Shown: positions 1 to 8,888 of the stretch, piece after piece | How positions within the stretch are numbered: the stretch's first letter is position 1 | Layout of the letters: every line of letters begins with the position of its first letter | Notes under the pieces: model-generated | Seen by the model: only the letters and a program-made list of their open reading frames with translations | Databases searched by the model: none | Told to the model about the DNA's origin: nothing | NCBI RefSeq assembly: GCF_002993885.1 | Contig: NZ_CM009578.1 | Location: 3,426,214-3,490,213, forward strand | DNA: 64,000 nucleotides | Reading direction: 5' to 3' | Source of the DNA: Sphingopyxis lindanitolerans | GTDB taxonomy: Bacteria; Pseudomonadota; Alphaproteobacteria; Sphingomonadales; Sphingomonadaceae | Translations under genes and position numbers: made by a program

Positions 1-615
1 GTCACCACCGTCTCGCTCTATGCCGGTGGCATGCTTGTCGAGATGGCGTCGCTGCCCTTCGGCGCCAGCGACATCACCGACGACATCGCCTCGGCCTTTG
101 GCATTCGGCGCAGCCAGGCGCAGCGCTTGCAAAGCTTCTATGGCTCGGCCTCGGCAAGCCCGCGCGACAATAATGAGATTATCGAGCTCGACCCCGGCGC
201 GCCGGCGGGCAGCGATTCGCCGCGCATCACGCGCGCGCAACTGGTCGCGGTGATCCGTCAGCGCCTCGACGCGATGATGGGGGAGATCGGGAAGACGCTG
301 AAGGACCTGCATTTCGTCGGACCGGTCGGGCGTCAGGTCGTACTCGTCGGCGGCGGCGCCGACCTGAAAGGTCTGGCCGACTATACGCAGAGCGCGCTTG
401 GGCGCGCGGCGCGCGTCGGGCGACCGCGCGGTCTGCACGGCCTGCCCGATGCCCATGGCGGACCGGCTTTCGCGACGCTCGCGGGTCTGGTTCTCTATGC
501 GGCATCAGACCCGGTGGACCTTCGCGATCTGCCGATGATGGCGCAGGATATCTACCGGCCGAAGAGCGCGGGTATCCTCAATCGATTGATGGCTGCTCTC
601 AAAAGCAGTTTCTGA
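1..615 (+). CDS. ftsA: Cell division protein FtsA, C-terminal part (5' truncated by window edge)
   Basis: This is the last 204 codons of an actin-like ATPase that tethers FtsZ to the inner membrane. The reading frame is open from base 1. The text after VSLYAGGM resembles the FtsA C-terminal half, including a glycine-rich nucleotide-binding segment (VLVGGGADLKGL) and a basic, amphipathic C-terminus (NRLMAALKSSF) fitting the membrane-targeting helix of the family. It lies 152 bases upstream of ftsZ on the same strand, as expected for the dcw cluster. The N-terminal ATPase half is outside the window, so completeness cannot be judged. Identity rests on the similarity and on the ftsZ context. Confidence 0.93.
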   Translation, partial: VTTVSLYAGGMLVEMASLPFGASDITDDIASAFGIRRSQAQRLQSFYGSASASPRDNNEIIELDPGAPAGSDSPRITRAQLVAVIRQRLDAMMGEIGKTLKDLHFVGPVGRQVVLVGGGADLKGLADYTQSALGRAARVGRPRGLHGLPDAHGGPAFATLAGLVLYAASDPVDLRDLPMMAQDIYRPKSAGILNRLMAALKSSF

Positions 616-648
616 GTGACGGGCGACGGAAAGGTTAATTTTTTGGGT

Positions 649-713
649 GATTCCGGCGTCACAATAGTGCAATGCGATAAGGAAATGCCGGACGGTGGGA
701 CTAACGTCCGGCA
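649..713 (+). promoter_or_regulatory. ftsZ leader: GANTC site and stem-loop
   Basis: The ftsA-ftsZ spacer contains a GATTC (649-653), a potential CcrM methylation site of the kind found in alphaproteobacterial cell-cycle promoters. It also holds a perfect 9-bp inverted repeat, tgccggacg (686-694) and cgtccggca (705-713), with a 10-base loop. There is no T-tract, so it is not an intrinsic terminator. A regulatory role for ftsZ expression is inference. Confidence 0.4.
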
Positions 714-767
714 GGGTCGCAAGATGAGGGACACGGCGATGGTCCGCCGCCGCAGGGAGATTAGTGG

Positions 768-2243
768 ATGAGCATCAATATTGGCCCGCCGCAGGTCGAT
801 GAACTGAAGCCGCGCATCGCGGTGATCGGGGTCGGCGGTGCCGGGGGCAATGCCATCGCCAACATGATCGCCGCCCGCGTCGAGGGTGTCGATTTCATCG
901 TCGCGAACACCGACGCGCAGGCGCTGAACGCCTCGCCGGCCGAGCGGCGCATCCAGTTGGGGACGCAGATCACCCAGGGGCTGGGCGCGGGCTCGCGCCC
1001 CGAAGTCGGGCGCGCGGCGGCCGAGGAAAGCATCGCGCAGGTCGAGGAAGCGCTGAACGGCGCGCATATGTGCTTCGTCGCGGCCGGCATGGGCGGCGGC
1101 ACCGGCACCGGCGCCGCGCCGGTAATCGCCAAGGCCGCGCGCGACCGCGGCATCCTGACCGTCGGCGTCGTGACCAAGCCCTTCACCTTCGAGGGGCAGC
1201 GCCGTATGCGGTCGGCGGACTCGGGCATCGCCGAGCTTCAGGACCATGTCGATACGCTGATCGTCATTCCCAACCAGAATCTCTTCCTCGTCGCCAATCC
1301 GAACACGACGTTCAAAGAAGCTTTCACCATGGCGGATGAAGTGCTCCAGCAGGGCGTTCGCGGCATCACCGATCTGATGGTCATGCCGGGCCTCATCAAC
1401 CTCGACTTCGCCGACGTGCGCAGCGTGATGCGCGAAATGGGCAAGGCGATGATGGGCACCGGCGAAGCCGAAGGCGACGGCCGCGCGCTCGAGGCGGCGC
1501 AAAAGGCGATTGCCAACCCGCTGCTCGACGGCGTGTCGATGGCGGGCGCGAAGGGCGTCATCATCTCGATCACCGGCGGTGAGGACATGCGCCTGATGGA
1601 AGTGGATGAAGCGGCCAACCATATCCGCGAACTGGTCGATCCCGACGCGAACATCATCTGGGGCAGCGCTTTCAACGACAGCCTCGACGGCAAGATTCGC
1701 GTGTCGGTCGTCGCGACCGGCATCGACAGTGCTGGCGACCCGTCGGCGCAGGCCGCGCCAGCGTCGCGCAGCTTCTCGTTCCAGCCCGCCCGCACCGCCG
1801 CGCCCCTGCCGGTCGTCGAAGAGCCGGTCGAGGCGGCCGCGCCCGAGGTGCCGGTCGAGGCTCCTGCCGAAATCGGCAACGATCCGGCGCCGGGCTTTTC
1901 GCTCGGCGACGCGCCGCAGGCCGAAGCGCCCGCCGAGGCGGTCGCCGAAGAAGAGCCGATGGAGCTTTCGCAGGTCGCGGCGCACTATGACGACACCGCC
2001 GACGAACTGGTGCTCAGCGAGCCCGAAGCCCCGGCCGCCGGCGGTTATCAGCCTGCGGCTCCCGCCGGCGACGCCGCGCCGCATGCCGCGCCCGCCGAAG
2101 ATGCGCCGACGCGCGCGCTTGGCGGCGGAACCCTGTTCGAGCGCATGTCGCGTCTGTCGCGCGGTTCGACCGCCGAGCGCGAAGACGACAAGGAAGACGG
2201 GGTCGACATCCCGCGTTTCCTGGGGCGGCAAAACAACCAGTAA
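768..2243 (+). CDS. ftsZ: Cell division GTPase FtsZ
   Basis: Tubulin-like GTPase that polymerises into the Z ring at midcell. The glycine-rich loop GVGGAGGNA is at residues 21-29, the tubulin signature GMGGGTGTG at 107-115, and the T7 synergy loop NLDFADV at 211-217, which completes the neighbouring subunit's active site. After about residue 320 comes a long Pro/Ala/Glu-rich linker. The C-terminal conserved peptide [10 protein letters not shown] near the end is the site used by FtsA, ZapD and similar partners. At 491 residues it is longer than the E. coli protein (383), and the excess is the linker, as usual in alphaproteobacteria. All catalytic motifs are intact. It follows ftsA on the same strand. 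Confidence 0.98.
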   Translation: MSINIGPPQVDELKPRIAVIGVGGAGGNAIANMIAARVEGVDFIVANTDAQALNASPAERRIQLGTQITQGLGAGSRPEVGRAAAEESIAQVEEALNGAHMCFVAAGMGGGTGTGAAPVIAKAARDRGILTVGVVTKPFTFEGQRRMRSADSGIAELQDHVDTLIVIPNQNLFLVANPNTTFKEAFTMADEVLQQGVRGITDLMVMPGLINLDFADVRSVMREMGKAMMGTGEAEGDGRALEAAQKAIANPLLDGVSMAGAKGVIISITGGEDMRLMEVDEAANHIRELVDPDANIIWGSAFNDSLDGKIRVSVVATGIDSAGDPSAQAAPASRSFSFQPARTAAPLPVVEEPVEAAAPEVPVEAPAEIGNDPAPGFSLGDAPQAEAPAEAVAEEEPMELSQVAAHYDDTADELVLSEPEAPAAGGYQPAAPAGDAAPHAAPAEDAPTRALGGGTLFERMSRLSRGSTAEREDDKEDGVDIPRFLGRQNNQ

Positions 2244-2302
2244 CAGGGTAGCGAACGGCCGTTGCTCCGGGCAAGGCGGGCCTGAAATCGGGATGATCTG
2301 AC

Positions 2303-4036
2303 TTGCCCCTGCGGCCACGAAAAGCGAAGCGGCGACATGGCTGGACCGGCGGGTCCGGCCGGTTGCGGCGTTTGTCCGCGGCGGCGGGCCTGTTGCTGCT
2401 GACGAGCGTCGTCGCCGTCCCGGCGTTTGCGATCCAGGCGGCGACGCCCGACGCGGCGACCAAGGCGGCGATGGACAAGCGCACCGCCGCGCGGACGCTC
2501 CTGTCGTCCGCGCTCGGGCGCCTCGCGGCGAACAGCAATGATGCGGCGGCGCTGCTCGATGCCGGGCGTGCCTCGATCGACCTTGAGGATTATCGCGCGG
2601 CGACGGGCTTTCTGACCCGCGCCGAGCAGGCGAGCCCGCGCGACGGCGCGGTCAAGGCAGCGCTCGGATCGGCGATGGTCCATATGGAAAGCCCGACGCG
2701 CGCGCTTGACTATTTTGGTGAAGCGCAGCTTCTGGGGGCGCCCGAACGGCTGTTCCTTGCCGACCGCGGCCTCGCACGCGACCTTCTGGGTCAGCAGGAT
2801 GCGGCGCAGCGCGACTATCAGCTTGCGCTGTCGATCGCCCCCAATGAGGAGGTGACGCGCCGCTATGCTCTCTCGCTCGGGATCAGCGGCGAAGCCGACC
2901 GGGCGGTCGGGCTGCTGACTCCGCAGCTTCGCGCGCAGGAGCGTGCGGCATGGCGGTTGCGCGCGATGATCCTGGCGATGAACGGCCGCGACGCCGAGGC
3001 GACCGAGATCGTCAACGCGACGATGCCACCAGCGCTGGCGCAGAATATCCTGCCCTACCTCACGCAGATGGACCGGCTCAATCCGGCGCAGCAAGCCGCC
3101 GCGGCGCATTTCGGCCGGTTCCCGACCGGGCAGCTCGGCCCTCGGCGAAAGCCGGTGCAGGTCGCTGCCGCAACGCCGCCGCCTTCGCCACCTCTCCCTG
3201 CGACCGAAGCGGGAAAAAGGTCGCAGCGTAGCAGGCCGCCGATATCGGCTTCTCCTAAGCCCGAGCCGAAGCCTGCACCGAAGCCCGCGCCCGCCGCTTC
3301 GTCGACGCCGCGTCCGTCCGCCGCGGTCGAACCCCGCCCGCTTGCGGTTCCGCCTGCGCCGATCCCATCCAACGCACCGTCTGTTGCCCCGATCGGCACC
3401 AACCCCGCGCAATCGTCGACGCCGGTCGGCCCCGGCTTTTCGATCGCCGATGTCGGGCGCCCCGCGTCGGCGGCGAGTGCCGAACCGATGACGCCGCCGC
3501 CTTCGATCGCCCCGGCGGGCAGTAAGGTCGCCCCTGACGCGCCGCTGGCATCGCTCGCCGCCATCGCCAGTTCGATCGAGATTCCGCCGGAAGAGCTCGC
3601 GCAGGCCGACAATGCGATCGGTGCCGACATGCTCGCCAAGCTGCGCGAAGATAAGAAGCGCGCCGACGCCGCCGAGGAGGCGAAGCGCGAAAAGGAAGAG
3701 GCCGCCGCCAAGGCGAAAGCCGAAGCCGATGCGAAGGCCAAGGCCGAAGCGGCCGAAAAGAAGGCGAATCCCGCCCGGGTCTGGGTGCAGGTCGCGACCG
3801 GCGCCAATGCGAAGGCGCTGGCGTTCGACTATGGCCGGTTCGCGAAGAAGAATCCTGCGCTTTTCAAGGGCAAATCGGCCGCGACCACCGAATGGGGTCA
3901 GACGCGGCGCTTGCTCGTCGGGCCATTCAAGGACCATAAGGCGGCGCAGGACTGGCTGGCGGACTATAAGAAGGCGGGCGGTGACGCCTTCCTGTTCAAC
4001 AGCGAGGCCGGCCAGGACGTCGATCCGGTTCAATGA
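2303..4036 (+). CDS. TPR and SPOR domain protein, exported
   Basis: A 577-residue protein starting at TTG. No in-frame ATG precedes the hydrophobic N-terminal segment (LSAAAGLLLLTSVVAVPAFA), so TTG is the best start that keeps a signal peptide. Residues about 50-260 are helical repeats of TPR type (DAGRASIDLEDYRAATGFL and following). Then comes a long Pro/Ala/Ser-rich low-complexity stretch and a charged Lys/Ala/Glu coiled-coil-like segment. The C-terminal 80 residues (from VWVQVATGANAKALAF) form a SPOR domain, a family that binds denuded peptidoglycan at division sites. Its position directly after ftsZ supports a role at the septum. Its stop overlaps the next start (ATGA), suggesting translational coupling with the dGTPase gene. 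The specific function is not known to me. Confidence 0.85.
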   Translation: MPLRPRKAKRRHGWTGGSGRLRRLSAAAGLLLLTSVVAVPAFAIQAATPDAATKAAMDKRTAARTLLSSALGRLAANSNDAAALLDAGRASIDLEDYRAATGFLTRAEQASPRDGAVKAALGSAMVHMESPTRALDYFGEAQLLGAPERLFLADRGLARDLLGQQDAAQRDYQLALSIAPNEEVTRRYALSLGISGEADRAVGLLTPQLRAQERAAWRLRAMILAMNGRDAEATEIVNATMPPALAQNILPYLTQMDRLNPAQQAAAAHFGRFPTGQLGPRRKPVQVAAATPPPSPPLPATEAGKRSQRSRPPISASPKPEPKPAPKPAPAASSTPRPSAAVEPRPLAVPPAPIPSNAPSVAPIGTNPAQSSTPVGPGFSIADVGRPASAASAEPMTPPPSIAPAGSKVAPDAPLASLAAIASSIEIPPEELAQADNAIGADMLAKLREDKKRADAAEEAKREKEEAAAKAKAEADAKAKAEAAEKKANPARVWVQVATGANAKALAFDYGRFAKKNPALFKGKSAATTEWGQTRRLLVGPFKDHKAAQDWLADYKKAGGDAFLFNSEAGQDVDPVQ

Positions 4037-5205
4037 CCGTCGCCGCCTGCGCCAGCAACCCGGCGCAGAGCCGCGGGCGTCGTCACGAAGAGCCCGGCCG
4101 TGTCGTGCGCGGGCCGCGCGATGCGTTCCAGCGCGACCGCGATCGCATCATCCATTCGATCGCCTTTCGCCGCCTGCGCCACAAGACGCAGGTTTTCGTC
4201 GCGCCCGACGGTGATCATTACCGCGTCCGCCTGACCCACAGTATCGAGGTGGCGCAGATCGGCCGCGGCATCGCGCGTGCGCTCGGGCTCAACGAGGATC
4301 TGACCGAAGCACTGTGCCTTGCCCACGACATAGGCCATCCGCCCTTTGGCCATGCCGGGGAGGATGCGCTGAAGGCGGCGATGGCGGGTCATGGCGGCTT
4401 CGACCATAATGGCCATACGCTGCGCACCCTCGCGCAGCTCGAATGTCCCTATCCGCGTTTCGACGGGCTCAACCTCAGTTGGGAGACGCTGGAAGGGCTC
4501 GCCAAGCATAATGGCCCGGTGCGCCGTCCCGGCTGGGCGCTCGCCGAAATCGATGCGGAATTTCCACTCGACCTGACGAGCCACGCCAGCCTCGAGGCGC
4601 AGGTCGCGGCGGTTGCCGACGATATCGCCTATGATAATCACGACATCGACGACGGGCTGCGCGCGGGACTGTTGACGCTCGACCAGCTGATGGGACAGCC
4701 TTTTGTCGCCGCCAATTACCGCGCGGTAGAGGGTCGCTTTCCCGGCGCGCCGCGCGACCGCTTGCTGCGCGAACTGGTGCGCGACCAGATCGGCGTGATG
4801 GTCAACGACGTGATCGCGGCGACCGAAGCGAATGTCGCCGCCGCCGGGGTCGTGAGCGTCGGCGAGGTCCGCACCGCGGGCCGGACGCTCGGCGATTTTT
4901 CGGACGAACTCGCGCGGCAGGAACGCGACCTCAAGCGTTTCATGTATGCGAACCTCTATCATCATCCCGTGCAGATGGCGGCGGCGGCGGGCGCCGATCA
5001 GATCGTGTCGCGGCTGTTCGAGGCCTATGCGAACGCCCCCCGGCTGATGGGCGAGGACTGGGCGTCGCGCCTGCCCGACGACGAAAGCGCGATGGTGCGC
5101 CATATCGGAGACTATATCGCCGGCATGACCGACCGCTTCGCCATCGACCGCTTTGCCGAGATTTTCGGCCGGGATGCGGTGCCGGAGGCGCTGGCGCACG
5201 CGTGA
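4033..5205 (+). CDS. dgt: Deoxyguanosinetriphosphate triphosphohydrolase-like protein (HD domain)
   Basis: Predicted dNTP triphosphohydrolase that splits dGTP or other dNTPs into nucleoside plus triphosphate. The HD-domain metal ligands are visible: His69 (RLTHS), His98-Asp99 (CLAHDIGHPPFGH) and Asp196/197 (VADDIAYD). The 390 residues fit the shorter dGTPase-like family of alphaproteobacteria rather than the about 505-residue E. coli Dgt. The start codon overlaps the upstream SPOR gene by four bases. Substrate preference cannot be read from sequence. Confidence 0.92.
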   Translation: MTVAACASNPAQSRGRRHEEPGRVVRGPRDAFQRDRDRIIHSIAFRRLRHKTQVFVAPDGDHYRVRLTHSIEVAQIGRGIARALGLNEDLTEALCLAHDIGHPPFGHAGEDALKAAMAGHGGFDHNGHTLRTLAQLECPYPRFDGLNLSWETLEGLAKHNGPVRRPGWALAEIDAEFPLDLTSHASLEAQVAAVADDIAYDNHDIDDGLRAGLLTLDQLMGQPFVAANYRAVEGRFPGAPRDRLLRELVRDQIGVMVNDVIAATEANVAAAGVVSVGEVRTAGRTLGDFSDELARQERDLKRFMYANLYHHPVQMAAAAGADQIVSRLFEAYANAPRLMGEDWASRLPDDESAMVRHIGDYIAGMTDRFAIDRFAEIFGRDAVPEALAHA

Positions 5206-5252
5206 CGGGTGGTGCCGGGACGGGCTCGCCCGGAGAGTGGCTGAAAAAGGGT

Positions 5253-5444
5253 CACGCGGAGGCGCGGAGAGATTTTACGGCTCCCCCTCGCTCGTCATTC
5301 CCGCGAAAGCGGGAACCCAGTTGCAACGCCGGTGATACAGCGCTGCCGCGCTGTTTTCTTCCTTGCGCTGGGTTCCCGCTTTCGCGGGAATGACGAAGAT
5401 AGGGGAGCGCAGAATCTCCACTCTTTCTCCGCGCCTCCGCGTGA
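5253..5444. repeat. Nested palindromic intergenic repeat
   Basis: The 320-base gap after dgt is filled by two nested inverted repeats. The outer arms are cacgcggaggcgcggagag (5253-5271) and ctccgcgcctccgcgtg (about 5428-5444). The inner arms are of the cattcccgcgaaagcggg type (5294-5320 and 5368-5394), each arm itself being a small hairpin. The same inner unit recurs at 23062-23088, and a diverged copy lies near 15961. No coding potential is seen here. Confidence 0.85.
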
Positions 5445-5525
5445 ACAAAGTCTCTACCTTCTCTGTACGAAAATAACCCCAAGCCCGCGTTGCCATCCCG
5501 CCCCGCCGCGTCCTAAGATCGTCCG

Positions 5526-6170
5526 ATGACGTCACCCGACATCTTGCTGCTCGGCGCGACCGGCCTCGTCGGCGGCATCGTGGCGCGGCTGGTGGGGCCG
5601 GCGATCCTCGTCCGCCGCGCGCCCGACGATCCACCCCCGCAACAGAAAATGCTCGTCGCGCCCGGCGGGGAATGGCCCGCGCTCATCGCCGATAACCGCC
5701 CCTCGACCCTGATCTCCTGCCTCGGCACGACGATCCGGCAGGCGGGGTCGCAGGCGGCGTTTCGCGCGGTGGATCATGATCTGGTCCTCGCCGCCGCCCG
5801 CGCCGCGAGAGGCGGCGGCGCGCGGCACATGATCACTGTCAGCAGTGTGGGCGCGTCGGCAAAGAGCCGCAATTTCTATCTGCGGACGAAAGGCGAGGTC
5901 GAGGAAGGGTTGCGCACGCTGCGATTCGATCGGCTCGATATCATCCGCCCCGGCCTGTTGACCGGCGATCGCCCGGGAACGCCGCGGCTGGGTGAGGGGA
6001 TCGCGATGGTCGCGGCGCCGTTGACCGACGCGCTGCTCCACGGATCGCTGCGTCGCTATCGTTCGATTCCGGCCGAAACGGTCGCCAAGGCGATCGCCCG
6101 CTTGACCCGATGCGAGGCGCCTGGCGCGTATATCCACGAAAACGACGCGATCCGCACGCTCGCCGATTGA
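5526..6170 (+). CDS. NAD(P)-binding Rossmann-fold oxidoreductase/epimerase-like protein
   Basis: A 214-residue short atypical SDR-like protein. The nucleotide-binding GATGLVGG is at residues 10-17. An SSVGA strand end and a Y-x3-K pair (YLRTKGEVEEGL) sit where the SDR active site is expected, and HTATIP2/NAD(P)H-binding family members share this layout. It is short for a sugar epimerase, and the substrate is unknown. It stands alone between the repeat cluster and the glycine riboswitch; the riboswitch lies after its stop, so the gene is not part of the glycine operon. Confidence 0.75.
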   Translation: MTSPDILLLGATGLVGGIVARLVGPAILVRRAPDDPPPQQKMLVAPGGEWPALIADNRPSTLISCLGTTIRQAGSQAAFRAVDHDLVLAAARAARGGGARHMITVSSVGASAKSRNFYLRTKGEVEEGLRTLRFDRLDIIRPGLLTGDRPGTPRLGEGIAMVAAPLTDALLHGSLRRYRSIPAETVAKAIARLTRCEAPGAYIHENDAIRTLAD

Positions 6171-6232
6171 CTCCGCAAAAAGGCAACGCCAAGGCTCAGG
6201 CGTCTGTCGGGCCTCTGCAGGGAGATTCGGCC

Positions 6233-6455
6233 GGCCGCGCGGGAGAGCGCGGGCAGGGCAACCTGATCCCGCCACCGAAGGAGCAACCGCCCCGGAAACT
6301 CTCAGGTAAACGGACCGCGCAGGCTGGAACGGACACTCTGGAAAGCGTTCCGGCCGTCTGAAGGAAGGCCGGAACCACCGAAGGGGTAACCCCGGCTCGC
6401 CCCTATCCGGGACGTCCGGGGGAAAACTCTCAGGTTCCCGTGACAGAGGGGGCAT
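6233..6455 (+). promoter_or_regulatory. Tandem glycine riboswitch (gcvT element)
   Basis: Two glycine aptamers lie head to tail just upstream of gcvT. Each carries the diagnostic core: gccaccgaaggagcaa (6270-6285) with ggaaactctcaggta, and ccaccgaaggggtaac (about 6375-6390) with ggaaaactctcaggt (about 6421-6435), separated by a short linker. Known glycine riboswitches use this architecture to switch on glycine cleavage genes when glycine is abundant, which matches the genes that follow. Confidence 0.95.
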
Positions 6456-6509
6456 GGCGACAGGACGGCACCGGGCCGCGCCTTGCCATGTCAACCGCGG
6501 GAGACTGAC

Positions 6510-7643
6510 ATGACCGAAAATGAATCGACGGGCGAAGAGGCGGTCCCCACCGCGACGTTGCCGCTCGACGCCTGGCACCGTGCGAAGGGCGGCCGGATGG
6601 TCGAATTCGCCGGTTATTGGATGCCGATCCAATATGAAGGTATCATGGCCGAGCATCTGTGGGTGCGCGAGAATGCGGGCCTGTTCGACGTCAGCCATAT
6701 GGGGCAGCTCAGCCTTTCGGGCGAGGATGTCGCGGCAGCGCTCGAAGCGCTCGTTCCGGGTGACATTGCGGGGCTGAAGCCCTGGCGCATGCGCTATTCG
6801 TTGCTGCTCGGCGACGACGGCGGCATACTCGACGACCTGATGATCACCAACGAGGGTGACCAGTTCGCCGTCGTCGTCAACGGCGCGGTGAAGTGGGAAG
6901 ACATCGGGCATCTGCGCGAAAACCTGCCCGACGATGTCACGCTCAATCACAATGAGGATTATGGCCTGCTCGCGCTTCAGGGGCCAAAGGCGGCGGAGGC
7001 GCTGGCGCGGCTGGTGCCCGAATGCGCGGATATGGTGTTCATGCAAGCGGCGCGCGCGACGTGGAACGGCCATGCGATCGGGCTCAGCCGCTCGGGCTAT
7101 ACCGGTGAAGACGGCTTTGAAATCTCGCTCCCCAACGAAGTACTCGCCGCCTTCGCCGATGCGCTCTGCGCGATGGACGCGGTGAAGCCGATCGGACTCG
7201 GCGCGCGCGACAGCCTGCGGCTCGAAGCTGGCTTGCCGCTTTATGGCCACGACCTCAACGAAGAGATCGACCCGATCGAAGGCGATCTTGGCTTTGCGAT
7301 CAGCAAGCGCCGCCGTGAGGAAGGCGGTTTTCCCGGCGCCGCGCGCATCCTCGGCCATCTCGCCGACGGCTCGGCGCGCAAGCGCGTCGGCCTGCTCGTC
7401 GACGGCAAACTGCCAGTGCGCGAGGGCGCGAAGCTGTTCGACGGCGAGGAGGAAATCGGCGTCGTGACCTCGGGCGGCTTTGCCCCCAGCGTTGGCGCGC
7501 CGATCGCGATGGGCTATGTTCCGCGCGATCACGCCGTGCCCGGCACCGCGATCGCCGCCGAGGTCCGCGGCAAGCGGGTGCCCTGCACCGTCGCCGCCAT
7601 GCCCTTCATTCCCCATCATTATGTCCGCAAACAGGGAGGCTGA
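6510..7643 (+). CDS. gcvT: Glycine cleavage system T protein (aminomethyltransferase)
   Basis: Transfers the one-carbon unit from the aminomethyl-lipoyl H protein to tetrahydrofolate, releasing ammonia. The 377-residue length is typical. Family segments are present: FDVSHMGQ, the folate-site region GGILDDLM, SRSGYTGEDGFEI and GLGARDSLRLEAG, then the C-terminal barrel domain. ATG at 6510 with GGGAGA a few bases upstream is a better start than an earlier in-frame TTG at 6483. It is the first gene of the riboswitch-controlled operon and ends three bases before gcvH. Confidence 0.96.
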   Translation: MTENESTGEEAVPTATLPLDAWHRAKGGRMVEFAGYWMPIQYEGIMAEHLWVRENAGLFDVSHMGQLSLSGEDVAAALEALVPGDIAGLKPWRMRYSLLLGDDGGILDDLMITNEGDQFAVVVNGAVKWEDIGHLRENLPDDVTLNHNEDYGLLALQGPKAAEALARLVPECADMVFMQAARATWNGHAIGLSRSGYTGEDGFEISLPNEVLAAFADALCAMDAVKPIGLGARDSLRLEAGLPLYGHDLNEEIDPIEGDLGFAISKRRREEGGFPGAARILGHLADGSARKRVGLLVDGKLPVREGAKLFDGEEEIGVVTSGGFAPSVGAPIAMGYVPRDHAVPGTAIAAEVRGKRVPCTVAAMPFIPHHYVRKQGG

Positions 7644-7646
7644 CCG

Positions 7647-8018
7647 ATGCCGCGTTACTATACTGAAGAGCATGAATGGGTCGATGTCGACGGCGACGTC
7701 GCGACGGTCGGGATCACCGATTTCGCGCAGAGCCAGCTTGGCGACATCGTGTTCGTCGAGGTTCCCGACACCGGGGCCGAACTGGCCGCGGGCGGCGACG
7801 CCGCGGTCGTCGAATCGGTCAAGGCCGCGAGCGACGTCTATGCGCCGGTCGATGGCGTGGTGACCGAGGGCAACGGCCAGCTCGAAGAGGATCCGGCGCT
7901 CGTCAACAGCGATCCGGAGGGCGAAGGCTGGTTCTTTCGCATGACGCTGACCGACAAGAGCCAGCTCGACGGCCTGATGAATGCCGTAGCCTATAAGGCC
8001 TTCATTGCCGATCTTTGA
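7647..8018 (+). CDS. gcvH: Glycine cleavage system H protein (lipoyl carrier)
   Basis: A 123-residue lipoyl-domain protein that shuttles the aminomethyl group between the P, T and L proteins. The lipoylated lysine is predicted at Lys59 in [14 protein letters not shown], the standard ESVKA motif. It starts three bases after gcvT, with a Shine-Dalgarno (ggagg) inside the end of gcvT. A short hairpin (cttccctccagggggaag, about 8032-8049) follows before the next gene. Confidence 0.97.
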   Translation: MPRYYTEEHEWVDVDGDVATVGITDFAQSQLGDIVFVEVPDTGAELAAGGDAAVVESVKAASDVYAPVDGVVTEGNGQLEEDPALVNSDPEGEGWFFRMTLTDKSQLDGLMNAVAYKAFIADL

Positions 8019-8063
8019 CCATCCTCGCTCTTCCCTCCAGGGGGAAGGGCTTCGGAGTCTCCG

Positions 8064-8885
8064 ATGAGCGCTGCCGACGCCGCCCTTGCCGATTGCCGCC
8101 TGATGGTGGCGACGCCCATCTATGACGGGGCGCAGGGCAGCTATGTCCGCGCTGCGCTCGACCTTGCGCTCAAGGCGCAGGCGGCGGGGGTGGCGGTGCG
8201 GTTCGAGTTCATCCTCTATCAGGCCTCGATCACCCGCGCGCGCGACCTGCTGTCGGCGATCTTTCGCGCCAGCGACTGCACCCACCTGCTGTTCGTCGAT
8301 GCCGACATCGACTTTGCCGCCGATGATGTGTTTTCGATGCTAGGCGCGATGCGGGACCATGATGATTGCGCGATCCTCGGCGCCGCCTGCCCGCGGCGGA
8401 TCATGAATTGGGCCAATGTCGCGCGCGCGGTCGAGCGCGGGATGGCGAAGGACGAGCCCGCTGCGCTGGCACGTTTCGGCGGCGAGTTCGCGCTTCATTT
8501 CCTGCATCAGGGGCAGCGCTTCGCCCTGACCGATCTCGTCGAGCTGACGCGCGCCGGGACGGGGATGATGCTGATCCGCCGCGACCTGTTCGAAGGCCTC
8601 GCCGCGCGGCACCCCGACCTTGCCTTCCGCACCGATCCCGGCGAGCGCGCCGCGCATGGCATCGCCGACAGCGAGCAGAGTTTTTTCCTGCCGATGATCG
8701 ATCCCGACAGCCGTGAATTGCTGTCCGACGACTATGCCTTTTGCCGCCGCGCGCGCGATGCGGGCTTTCGCATCTGGCTCGCGCCATGGGTGCGCACGAC
8801 GCACAGCGGCCCCGCGATATTTCAGGGGTCGCTTCCCGATCTTGCCCAGCTTTTTTCCAATCATTCCGCTTCTTCTTCGGAGTAG
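8064..8885 (+). CDS. Glycosyltransferase-like (GT-A fold) protein inside the gcv operon
   Basis: A 273-residue protein with GT-A-like features: an N-terminal strand MVATPIYDG, an RARDLL segment, and the DxD-type metal motif LLFVDADIDF near residue 80, which in such enzymes binds nucleotide-sugar and Mn/Mg. A second acidic cluster (SDDYAFCRRARDAGFRIWL) resembles the late acceptor-site motif of GT2-like proteins. It has no signal peptide or membrane helix, so it should be cytoplasmic. It lies between gcvH and gcvPA, with 45 bases before it and 3 after, so it is probably cotranscribed with them. No link to glycine catabolism is known to me. The substrate is unknown. Confidence 0.65.
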   Translation: MSAADAALADCRLMVATPIYDGAQGSYVRAALDLALKAQAAGVAVRFEFILYQASITRARDLLSAIFRASDCTHLLFVDADIDFAADDVFSMLGAMRDHDDCAILGAACPRRIMNWANVARAVERGMAKDEPAALARFGGEFALHFLHQGQRFALTDLVELTRAGTGMMLIRRDLFEGLAARHPDLAFRTDPGERAAHGIADSEQSFFLPMIDPDSRELLSDDYAFCRRARDAGFRIWLAPWVRTTHSGPAIFQGSLPDLAQLFSNHSASSSE

Positions 8886-8888
8886 TTC

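Noticed and set aside
552..2318. Long open frame on the minus strand opposite ftsZ
   Set aside because: It runs across the conserved ftsZ gene and its translation is Arg/His/Gly-rich with no domain, a typical shadow in high-GC DNA.
5532..8285. 917-codon minus-strand frame across the riboswitch and gcvTH
   Set aside because: It covers the riboswitch and well-supported genes on the other strand; composition is that of an antisense shadow.
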